Shown here piece after piece: positions 17,510-24,076 of a stretch of 64,000 nt of DNA. Numbering within the stretch: position 1 is the stretch's first letter; each line of letters opens with the position of its first letter. The stretch lies in contig DASTNZ010000082.1 of the NCBI GenBank assembly GCA_035762665.1, forward strand, positions 1 to 64,000, given 5' to 3'. The stretch is from JASLBX01 sp035762665 (GTDB lineage: Bacteria; Actinomycetota; Actinomycetes; Jiangellales; Jiangellaceae). Both the position numbers and the translations under genes were made by a program. The notes beneath the pieces are model-generated. The model ran no database searches and had not been told where the DNA came from. It saw only the letters and a list, made by a program, of their open reading frames with translations.

Positions 17510-18289
17510 TCAGATGAACTTCTGCGCCGCCAGGAACTCGGCCAGCTTGCGCCCGCCGTCACCCTCGTCCGTGACAATCTCACCTTGGGTACGCGGCGGC
17601 CGCTTGGCCACCTCATCGACGACCGACCAGGCCGCGCCCAGACCCACCGTCGCAGGCTCTAACCCCAGGTCAGCCAGCGACCACGTATCGACCGGCTTCT
17701 TCTTCGCGGCCATGATCCCCTTGAACGACGGGTACCGCGGCTCGTTGATCTGGTCGGTCACCGACACGATCGCCGGCAGCTGCGCCTCGACCGTCTCGGA
17801 TGCGACATCCCCGTCCCGTCGCCCGGTCACCGAGGACTCACCTACGGTCAACTCACCGACAAACCCGACGTGGGCGATTCCCAGCCGCTCGGCCAGCATC
17901 GCCGGAACGACACTCATACTCCCGTCGGTCGACGCCATCCCGGTCAGCACCAGATCGACGTCCCCGACTTTGTTGATCGCGGCTGCCAGCACCGCTGACG
18001 TCGCCACCGCGTCCGAGCCGTGCAGGGCATCGTCGACAACGTGCACGCCCGAGTCAGCACCCATCTGCAGGCCTTTACGCACCGCCTCGGCCGCCTGCTC
18101 CGGACCCATCGTCAGGACGACGACCTCGGCGTCACCGGCATCGGAGACCTTCAGCGCCTCCTCGATGGCGTATTCGTCCAGCTCCGAGAGAATCCCGTCG
18201 ACTCCCACCCGATCGGCGGTCTTGTCTTCGGTAAACCTCCGGTCCGCCGTCGCGTCGGGAACATGCTTCACCAAAACAACGATCTTCAT
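17510..18289 (-). CDS. etfB: Electron transfer flavoprotein beta subunit
   Basis: The AMP-binding subunit of ETF. The 259-residue protein opens MKIVVLVKHVPDATADRRF and has the conserved DEYAIEEALK, VVLTMGPEQA and LTGMASTDGSM motifs, then VTDQINEPRYPSFKGIM. It heads the etfB-etfA unit, followed 34 bases later by the desulfurase. A strong palindrome 133 bases upstream may be its operator. Confidence 0.96.
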   Translation of the reverse strand: MKIVVLVKHVPDATADRRFTEDKTADRVGVDGILSELDEYAIEEALKVSDAGDAEVVVLTMGPEQAAEAVRKGLQMGADSGVHVVDDALHGSDAVATSAVLAAAINKVGDVDLVLTGMASTDGSMSVVPAMLAERLGIAHVGFVGELTVGESSVTGRRDGDVASETVEAQLPAIVSVTDQINEPRYPSFKGIMAAKKKPVDTWSLADLGLEPATVGLGAAWSVVDEVAKRPPRTQGEIVTDEGDGGRKLAEFLAAQKFI

Positions 18290-18421
18290 GGCCGGGTGCC
18301 GACCTCCTGTGCAGTTCCATGGTGGCGGGCGCGCGGACTGCTCACCCGCTCGGGCTGACGCCAGCCTGCCATCCAAGCTCCGTCCATGCCGAATCGGGTG
18401 GCCGGTCAGCGGTGTCTCTGA

Positions 18422-18439
18422 TGTTACCCATGAGTAACA
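18422..18439. promoter_or_regulatory. 18-bp near-perfect palindrome upstream of etfBA
   Basis: TGTTACCCATGAGTAACA reads the same on both strands at 16 of 18 positions around a CATG centre. It lies in the divergent region between etfB and the membrane protein gene at 18535. The TTAC...GTAA form is common among operators of TetR-type regulators of fatty-acid catabolism, which fits ETF as target; the actual regulator is unknown. Confidence 0.55.
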
Positions 18440-18534
18440 AGCGGGCAAGCCGGCGCCCAGGGTGTTTCGGGTCACATGGCCATCCCCGGAATTCCGCTTC
18501 GAGTCCGAGCACGGGAGCAGGCACACTGGTAGAC

Positions 18535-19206
18535 ATGCGAGCGCATCGCAGTCCAATCGACGAGTACGTCGTAGCGTTGCAGCAGGAACTACGCGGCCCG
18601 TGGTATGCCCGCCGAAGCATCTTGCGGGAGCTGCGCGATGGCCTGATCGACGCGGCGGACGCGTACTCCACCGCCGGGGCACCACGATCCGACGCTGAAC
18701 GTCAGGCGATCGACGAACTCGGCCGTCCGGCCGACGTCGCGATGGCGTTCCGGGAGGAGCTTGCGGCAAACACCGGACGGCAGACCGCGTGGCTTCTCCT
18801 CACGTTCACTGCCGCGACCTTCGCCGCCGCCAACCTGGCGTGGCGAGAGGATTCGGCGGAGTTCGCGACTACTTATGTACCGACCGCCTACGCCGTACTG
18901 GCCCAAGCCATCGACCTGCTCGGTGCCGCCACGCTGGTAGGGGCGGTGCTCGCCGTGGCCGCTTTCGGCTGGGCTGCCAAGTGGATCAGCTCGGCCACCC
19001 AGGCTACTCGAATGGTCGGCTGGCTGGTCTTGGCGACTTCTATTGCCAAGATGCTCGGCGGAACCATCCTCTGGCTGTGGGCACCGGGCACTCTGCGCAT
19101 GACGACCCTGAGCATCGCGGTATCGGCCTTCATCCTGGTGACGACTGCGTGGCTGGCGGTATCGGCGGCGCGATGCGTTGCCGTTGGATCAGCGTGCCGT
19201 TCCTAG
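18535..19206 (+). CDS. Membrane protein with N-terminal HAAS/DUF1700-like domain
   Basis: A 223-residue protein. Residues 1-75 form a helical domain (DEYVVALQQELRGP, SILRELRDGLIDAADAY, AIDELGRPADVAMAFREEL) like the HAAS or permease-prefix domain that partners PadR regulators. Four or five membrane helices follow (about 80-215). The ATG at 18535 begins the recognisable domain; the open frame to 18319 has no such content. It converges with a padR gene and their last 18 bases overlap on opposite strands. Such proteins often antagonise or signal to PadR. Confidence 0.8.
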   Translation: MRAHRSPIDEYVVALQQELRGPWYARRSILRELRDGLIDAADAYSTAGAPRSDAERQAIDELGRPADVAMAFREELAANTGRQTAWLLLTFTAATFAAANLAWREDSAEFATTYVPTAYAVLAQAIDLLGAATLVGAVLAVAAFGWAAKWISSATQATRMVGWLVLATSIAKMLGGTILWLWAPGTLRMTTLSIAVSAFILVTTAWLAVSAARCVAVGSACRS

Positions 19207-19512
19207 GATCCCGCCTATGACCTTGCTGGTCTCCAACCAGGCGGCCCGGTCTGAGGCGAGCGCAGCCACTCCCGTCGCGGTGAGCTGATACGTCCTCCGC
19301 TTGCGGCCGGACACAATGCTCCATTGGCTATCGAGATAGCCCAACCGCTCCAGGCGGCGTAACGCCGGATACACCGTGCCCGTCGGCAGGTCTACCTGGC
19401 CTCCAGAGCGCTCGCGCAATGCCTCGATGATCGCGTAGCCGTGGAGCGGGCGGCCCTCGACCACGGACAGGATCAGCGAATCCAAGTGCCCACGGAGCAC
19501 ATCTGCCTTCAT
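19189..19512 (-). CDS. PadR family transcriptional regulator (short form)
   Basis: A 107-residue PadR of the minimal s1 type: LRGHLDSLILSVVEGRPLHGYAIIEAL, then LPTGTVYPALRRLERLGYL and wing RKRRTYQLT. It lacks the long C-terminal arm seen in the PadR at 2196. Its 3' end overlaps the HAAS-domain gene on the other strand, so the regulator and its probable partner are antisense at their ends. Start is ATG 19512. Confidence 0.9.
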   Translation of the reverse strand: MKADVLRGHLDSLILSVVEGRPLHGYAIIEALRERSGGQVDLPTGTVYPALRRLERLGYLDSQWSIVSGRKRRTYQLTATGVAALASDRAAWLETSKVIGGILGTAR

Positions 19513-19526
19513 GTAGACAGGCTACC

Positions 19527-19550
19527 TAGTGCAGTACTCCGTTCGCACTA
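19527..19550. promoter_or_regulatory. Inverted repeat upstream of padR
   Basis: TAGTGC and GCACTA, separated by 12 bases, begin 15 bases before the ATG of the short PadR gene. The internal AGTACT is itself a palindrome. Placement fits an autoregulatory operator, but the arms are short. Confidence 0.35.
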
Positions 19551-19617
19551 TGACGAGGACATGATGCTGATGATGGCCGACTTTGACGTGGTCTAAGCGA
19601 GTGCCAGAATCACGCCC

Positions 19618-20322
19618 GTGACCTTGCCCATCACCGGTGAGCGGACGATACCCGGTGTGCCCGCCGAGAACTACTGGTTCCGGCGACACGAGGCTGCCTA
19701 CCTGGCGGCGGCCAGGCTATGTGGGGGTGCACGCGTCCTCGATGCCGGCTGTGGCGAGGGCTACGGCGCAGCGGTCGCGCGTGGCGCCGGCGTGGCCCAG
19801 ATTGTAGCCCTCGACTACGACGCAGCGACCATCGAACATGCGCACCTGGCCTACGCCCTGCCCGCCGTGCGGGCCAACCTGGTCGCGATGCCGTTCCGCC
19901 TCGCAACGTTCGACGTAGTGCTAAGCCTGCAGACCATCGAGCATCTGTGGAACCAGCCGGCGTTCCTCAGCGAGTGCGCGCGGGTGCTGCGGCCCGGTGG
20001 TTGGCTGGTGCTGACCACGCCGAACAGGCTGACCTTCCCGCCCGGGGATCTGTTCCACGCTCGCGAGCTGGACGCCGACGGGCTGCTGGCACTCGTGGCA
20101 GAGGCCGGGCTGACGACTGAGACTGTTCTCGGCGTCCACCACGGGCTGCTGTTCGACGACTATCGCGGCGACGTGGTCGCGGATCAGCTCGCTACCGAGC
20201 CCGAGGCGTGGCCGTCCGAGCTGACCGCTCTCGTTACGCGGGTGACAGCACAGGACTTCACCCTCTCTTCCAACGGCCTGGCCGAGTGCCTTGACCTTTA
20301 TCTGGTTGCAGGTCACCCGTGA
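19618..20322 (+). CDS. Class I SAM-dependent methyltransferase (Rv3030-like)
   Basis: A 234-residue methyltransferase with motif I VLDAGCGEGYGAAVA (about residues 40-54), motif II IVALDYDA and motif IV FDVVLSLQTIEHL, then ARVLRPGGWLVLTTPN. Its placement beside etfBA and before a hexapeptide acetyltransferase and a second methyltransferase matches Rv3030 of the M. tuberculosis methylglucose lipopolysaccharide locus (my recollection of gene order). The glycosyl hydrolase and glycosyltransferase genes usual at that locus are absent here, so its substrate is open. Start GTG 19618. Confidence 0.87.
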   Translation: MTLPITGERTIPGVPAENYWFRRHEAAYLAAARLCGGARVLDAGCGEGYGAAVARGAGVAQIVALDYDAATIEHAHLAYALPAVRANLVAMPFRLATFDVVLSLQTIEHLWNQPAFLSECARVLRPGGWLVLTTPNRLTFPPGDLFHARELDADGLLALVAEAGLTTETVLGVHHGLLFDDYRGDVVADQLATEPEAWPSELTALVTRVTAQDFTLSSNGLAECLDLYLVAGHP

Positions 20323-20435
20323 CGGTCGATGCCCGCCAGCCGCGGCGGCGGCCCAAGCCGGCCCGCCTGGGCAACGTGTTCACCGGAGAACCGGCAGCAG
20401 ATGATCAGGCCGACTTGGCTCGCAACCTCACCTGA
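20319..20435 (+). CDS. Possible 38-residue ORF coupled to methyltransferase
   Basis: A GTGA overlap with the methyltransferase stop begins a 38-codon frame rich in arginine, proline and alanine (ARQPRRRPKPARLG, then GNVFTGEPAADDQ). Its last 31 bases are antisense to the end of the acetyltransferase gene. Stop-start overlap is the usual coupling in this genome, which is the main support. I recognise no family; it may be a remnant of a lost gene. Confidence 0.35.
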   Translation: MTVDARQPRRRPKPARLGNVFTGEPAADDQADLARNLT

Positions 20436-21070
20436 GCCGGCCTCTTGCGGCGCTTGAGCACCTTCGCGGGCACGCCACCGGCAACGCTGAAGTCCGGAAG
20501 CTCACCCCGGACGACCGCGTGTGCGGCTAGTACACATCCCTGGCCGACGACCGTCCCGCGAAGGACGGAGACCTTTATGCCGATCCAGCAGTCCGGCCCG
20601 ATCCGCACCGGTGACTTGGCAATGCCCTGGTCCTTGATCGGTATGTCGAGATCGTCGAAGCGGTGGTCGAAGTCGGCGACGTACACCCAGTCCGCGATCA
20701 ACGTCTTCGCGCCGATCTCGACGTCGAGGTAGCAGTTGACCGTGTTGTGACGGCCGAAGACCACCTTGTCGCCGATCCGGAGCGTGCCCTCGTGCGCCCG
20801 CAGCGCCGTCCCGTCTCCGATATGCACCCATTTACCCAGCACGACGCGTCCGTAGCCCGGACGTCCCTCGACCTCCACTCGCCGGCCGAGGAACACCATG
20901 CCTTCGGTGACCACCTCGGGGTGCCGTAGCCGGAGCAGGAACAACCGCCAGTACCGGACCAGGTAGAACGGCGTCCACGCGCGGTGCTGGACGACCCAGC
21001 GCAGGTTCTCCAGCGTCAGGTACCGAACCTGCCTCGGATCGCGATGTCGCCGAACCGGCACGCCGCCCAC
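20405..21070 (-). CDS. Hexapeptide-repeat acyltransferase (Rv3034c-like)
   Basis: A 221-residue left-handed beta-helix acyltransferase. Hexapeptide turns are visible as VVLGKWVHIGDGTAL, LRIGDKVVFGRHNTV, VEIGAKTLIADWVYV and VRIGPDCWIGIKVSVLRGTVVGQGCVLAAHAVV, with a C-terminal GVPAKVLKRRK. An N-terminal helical extension of about 60 residues precedes the repeats. Its position between two methyltransferases matches Rv3034c, implicated in acylated methylglucose polysaccharide synthesis. One base separates it from the next gene upstream. Confidence 0.87.
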   Translation of the reverse strand: MGGVPVRRHRDPRQVRYLTLENLRWVVQHRAWTPFYLVRYWRLFLLRLRHPEVVTEGMVFLGRRVEVEGRPGYGRVVLGKWVHIGDGTALRAHEGTLRIGDKVVFGRHNTVNCYLDVEIGAKTLIADWVYVADFDHRFDDLDIPIKDQGIAKSPVRIGPDCWIGIKVSVLRGTVVGQGCVLAAHAVVRGELPDFSVAGGVPAKVLKRRKRPAQVRLRAKSA

Positions 21071-21071
21071 C

Positions 21072-22001
21072 CTACGGGCGCCGGCCAGTGACCGAAACGT
21101 TGTAGTACAGCTCGTCCGGGACGACCCGGGCCAGCATGCGGTCGAGGGCGGACAGGCGCTGCCAGGTCCGGTAGGCGAACATCGCCCATCCCCACCCGAG
21201 CCGGTCGGGGTTGACCGCGGCCTCGAACGTCCGCACCGGCCAGCCGAACCAGGCAGCCGTCAGCTCCTCCGTCGTGGTTCTCACTCCGATCGCACCGGCT
21301 CGCTCGACGGTGTGGGCGAGCTCGTCTGGGTCGAAGGTATGCAGGTCCACGACTGACTCGAGGGCGGCCGCCCGCGACGACTCGTCCAGTTCCTGCTGGG
21401 GTCGGGCCCAGCGGTCCTTGATGAATGGCAGGTGCGTGACGCGTGTCGTCGCCCACCAGGTCAGGCGGGACAGCCGGCGTGCGATGAAGTCGCCGTAGCG
21501 GGTGGGCTCGCCGCAGACGACCACCCGCCCACCCGGCTTGATCACTCGCAGCATCTCGCGGAACGCCTGCTCGACGTCCGGCAGGTGGTGGATCACGGCG
21601 TGGCCGACGACGATGTCGAACGTCTCGTCATCGTAGGGCAGTTGCTCGGCGTCGGCCGTCCTACCCGCGATCATGAAGCCGATCTTCGCGGCATTGCGCT
21701 TTGCCGCCTCGACCATGCCCGGCGAGATGTCGGTGACGTGCACCTCGTCCAGCACGCCTGCCTGGCGGAGGTTGAGCGAAAAGAAGCCGGTGCCCGCGCC
21801 AATCTCCAGCGCCTTGGCGTACGGCCAGCCCTCCGTGCCGGCGATCGCGACGAACCGGTCGCGGGCGTAGTCGATGCAGCGCTGGTCGAACGAGATCGAC
21901 CACTTATCGTCGTAGGTCTTCGCTTCCCAGTCGTGGTAGACCACCTGGGCAAGCTTGGTGTCGTGCCAGGCGCGCTCGACGTCCTCTGGATCAGCGGCCA
22001 C
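21072..22001 (-). CDS. Class I SAM-dependent methyltransferase (Rv3038c-like)
   Basis: A 309-residue methyltransferase with motif I ALEIGAGTGFFSLNL, then VTDISPGMVEAAKRNA, DIVVGHAVIHHLPD and LRVIKPGGRVVVCGEP. The long C-terminal part (about residues 160-309) is tryptophan-rich and conserved in the Rv3038c group. I start at GTG 22001 behind GGAAAGG, overlapping the end of the enoyl-CoA hydratase; GTG 22019 is an alternative. Co-transcription with the hydratase copies the mycobacterial order Rv3039c-Rv3038c. Substrate unknown. Confidence 0.86.
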   Translation of the reverse strand: MAADPEDVERAWHDTKLAQVVYHDWEAKTYDDKWSISFDQRCIDYARDRFVAIAGTEGWPYAKALEIGAGTGFFSLNLRQAGVLDEVHVTDISPGMVEAAKRNAAKIGFMIAGRTADAEQLPYDDETFDIVVGHAVIHHLPDVEQAFREMLRVIKPGGRVVVCGEPTRYGDFIARRLSRLTWWATTRVTHLPFIKDRWARPQQELDESSRAAALESVVDLHTFDPDELAHTVERAGAIGVRTTTEELTAAWFGWPVRTFEAAVNPDRLGWGWAMFAYRTWQRLSALDRMLARVVPDELYYNVSVTGRRP

Positions 22002-22767
22002 GGAATTGCGCCTTTCCACGGCCGTTCTCCACAAACGACTCCATGCCGACCGTGCGGTCCTCGGTGGCGAACAGCGCGGCGAACTGCTGCCGCTCGATCT
22101 CCAGGCCGGTGTCGAGGTCGGTCTCGAGACCGCGATCGATGGCCTCCTTGGCCGCACGAAGTGCGTATGCGGGCCCGTTGGCGAATTGGGCTGCCCATTC
22201 CACGGCCGCGGTGTACACGTCGCCGGGCGCGACGACCTGGTCGATGAGGCCGATTTTCAGCGCCTCCTGTGCGCCGACGAAGCGGCCCGTGAAGATGATG
22301 TCCTTAGCCCTCGCCGGGCCGACGAGGCGGGTGAGCCGCTGGGTGCCACCGGCCCCCGGGATGACGCCGAGCAGGATCTCCGGTTGGCCGATCTTGGCGT
22401 TGTCACCGGCGATTCTTCGGTCGCAGGCCAGGGCCAACTCGCAGCCGCCGCCGAGCGCGTAACCGGTGATCGCGGCGACGGTCGGCTTCGGGATCCGCGC
22501 TACGGCGGTGAACGCCGCCTGCAGTGCGGTCGAGCGGTCGAGCATGTCGGTGTACGACCAGGTCGCCATTTCCTTGATATCGGCGCCGGCTGCGAAGACA
22601 TTCTCGCCGCCGTAGACGATGATCGCGCGGACGTCCTTGCGGTGGGTGGCCTCCTGGGCGGCCTCGAACAGGCCGTCCTGCACCTCGGCGTTGAGGGCGT
22701 TCATCGGCGGGCGGTCCAGCCGAATCGTCCCGATCGCGTTCTCGACCTCGAGCTTCACGAAACTCAT
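21991..22767 (-). CDS. Enoyl-CoA hydratase/isomerase (EchA17-like)
   Basis: A 258-residue crotonase-fold enzyme. The oxyanion-hole segments are FAAGADIKEMATW and ITGYALGGGCELALACD, and the catalytic glutamate region is IGQPEILLGVIPGAGGTQRL, so both glutamates of a true hydratase are present. It starts at ATG 22767, where family similarity begins; the upstream open frame overlaps a repeat and is not coding in my view. It overlaps the following methyltransferase. Confidence 0.94.
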   Translation of the reverse strand: MSFVKLEVENAIGTIRLDRPPMNALNAEVQDGLFEAAQEATHRKDVRAIIVYGGENVFAAGADIKEMATWSYTDMLDRSTALQAAFTAVARIPKPTVAAITGYALGGGCELALACDRRIAGDNAKIGQPEILLGVIPGAGGTQRLTRLVGPARAKDIIFTGRFVGAQEALKIGLIDQVVAPGDVYTAAVEWAAQFANGPAYALRAAKEAIDRGLETDLDTGLEIERQQFAALFATEDRTVGMESFVENGRGKAQFRGR

Positions 22768-23203
22768 GCCGCGGAGCCTAACCGGCCGCTGTGGCTGACC
22801 GGCAATCGCCGTCCTCGACTCAAAATCAATGTGAAGGTCGAGCAGGAAACCCGGCTCGTCCGTCACTTTGATCAGCGAACGCCCCTCTGGCCACTTGCCT
22901 TCGACGTCCTTTGCAATGCACACGTATAGGAAGCAGGTGATCAACCGCGGGGAGTTCGTCGACATCAACGGCCAGCCTGGCGTGCTCACGACCGGGCCGT
23001 CCGGGGCTCTGCGCTGGGCTCCCGCCACTACGGCTCGCGACCATCAAAGACAGCTGATCGTTTATGCAATAGCTGATCAGCCGCTTCATTGGCAAAATGG
23101 CGGAATTGCGGTCTATGTCAGAACCGGCACCCTCAGACACATGTCGCATCCGCCCGCGGCCGGCCGGAGCGGCGACGCACGATTGGCAAGTAAGTTGGTG
23201 GTT
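22768..23203. other. 436-base intergenic region between two conserved gene blocks
   Basis: This divergent gap separates the gatA-echA17 type block from the glg block. It holds one copy of a dispersed hairpin (22826-22871) and an AT-richer stretch with a direct repeat AGCTGATC at 23052-23059 and 23071-23078, 19 bases apart. Open frames run through it on both strands but show no protein family or codon pattern like the neighbours. No insertion-sequence remnant was recognised. Confidence 0.6.
22826..22871. repeat. Dispersed hairpin family 2, copy 1
   Basis: Two 17-base arms pair at 14 positions around a 12-base loop. Read on the minus strand it begins TCAAAGTGACGGACGAGC, then CGGGTTTCC, and ends with CTTCACATTGAT. 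That aligns with the element at 38220-38265 in the outer arm bases, the GGGTTTCC loop and the second arm, with mostly compensating changes. It lies in the gap between echA and the aldo/keto reductase. Confidence 0.7.
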
Positions 23204-24076
23204 ATGGAGCGACGCAGACTCGGCCGGATCGGCCACGACAGTTCCGTCCTGATCTACGGCGGTGCGGCCCTCTCCGACGTGACCCAGGAGGTGGCCACCG
23301 CCTCCATCGACGAGGCGCTCGCCGCCGGTATCAACCACTTCGACACCGCGGCGGGCTACGGCGACTCCGAGCTGCGGTTCGGCGCGGTCATGCACCGCCT
23401 CCGAGATCAGATCTTCCTGGCCACCAAGACCGGTGAGCGTGATCGCGAAGCCGCCTGGCGGCAGATCAACACGTCGCTGGAGCGGCTCCAGACCGACCAC
23501 GTCGACCTGCTCCAGCTGCACGCTATCGGCGATCTCACCGAACTCGACGCCGCCACCGGCGCCGACGGCGCGCTTCACGCCGCGATCCGCGCACAGGAAG
23601 AGGGGCTCGTCGCCGCTATCGGCATTACCGGCCACGGGCTCGAGGCTCCGGCCACCCACCTGGAGGCACTCAAGCGCTACCCGTTCGCGACGGTCCTGAC
23701 CCCCCTCAACCCGGTGCTCGCCCGTGACCAGGGATACCTCAACTCGTACGAGGCGCTCGTCGATGAGATCGAGTACCAGGACGCCGGCCTGATGATCATC
23801 AAGACAGTGGCCAAACAGAACTGGCCCGACCCGGACGTCAAGACCTACACCACTTGGTACGAGCCGTTCGACCAGCAACACCAGATCACTGCCGCCGTCG
23901 CCTGGGTGCTCGCTCACCCGGAGGTCACCGGTCTGGCCACCCCGAGCGACGTGCGGCTGCTTTCGCTCGTCATCCAGGCCGAACAGGAGCGCCACACGCT
24001 GGATTCCGAGGCCGCCGAAGGGGTGCTCAGCGCCGAACCGGTGTACTCGTCGCCATTCATCAACATGCCGTTCTGA
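23204..24076 (+). CDS. Aldo/keto reductase
   Basis: A 290-residue TIM-barrel oxidoreductase. Family features are INHFDTAAGYGDSELRFG (catalytic aspartate and tyrosine), FLATKTGER with the catalytic lysine, and VDLLQLHAIGD with the histidine. The C-terminal part keeps VLAHPEVTGLATPSDVR, the NADPH-binding end seen in the YdhF/radical-pathway-like AKRs. ATG 23204 is the first start in the conserved part. Its stop is directly followed by the glgX ATG, so it is in the glgX transcription unit; its substrate is unknown. Confidence 0.9.
   Translation: MERRRLGRIGHDSSVLIYGGAALSDVTQEVATASIDEALAAGINHFDTAAGYGDSELRFGAVMHRLRDQIFLATKTGERDREAAWRQINTSLERLQTDHVDLLQLHAIGDLTELDAATGADGALHAAIRAQEEGLVAAIGITGHGLEAPATHLEALKRYPFATVLTPLNPVLARDQGYLNSYEALVDEIEYQDAGLMIIKTVAKQNWPDPDVKTYTTWYEPFDQQHQITAAVAWVLAHPEVTGLATPSDVRLLSLVIQAEQERHTLDSEAAEGVLSAEPVYSSPFINMPF

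Noticed and set aside
22768..23028. Open frame upstream of and in frame with the enoyl-CoA hydratase, which could extend its N-terminus by 87 residues.
   Set aside because: The crotonase family begins at MSFVKLEVEN, and the extension includes the repeat hairpin, with no ribosome site or family match.
22868..23203. In-frame 112-codon extension of the aldo/keto reductase.
   Set aside because: The extension has atypical codon use and no domain; the family begins near MERRRLGRIG.
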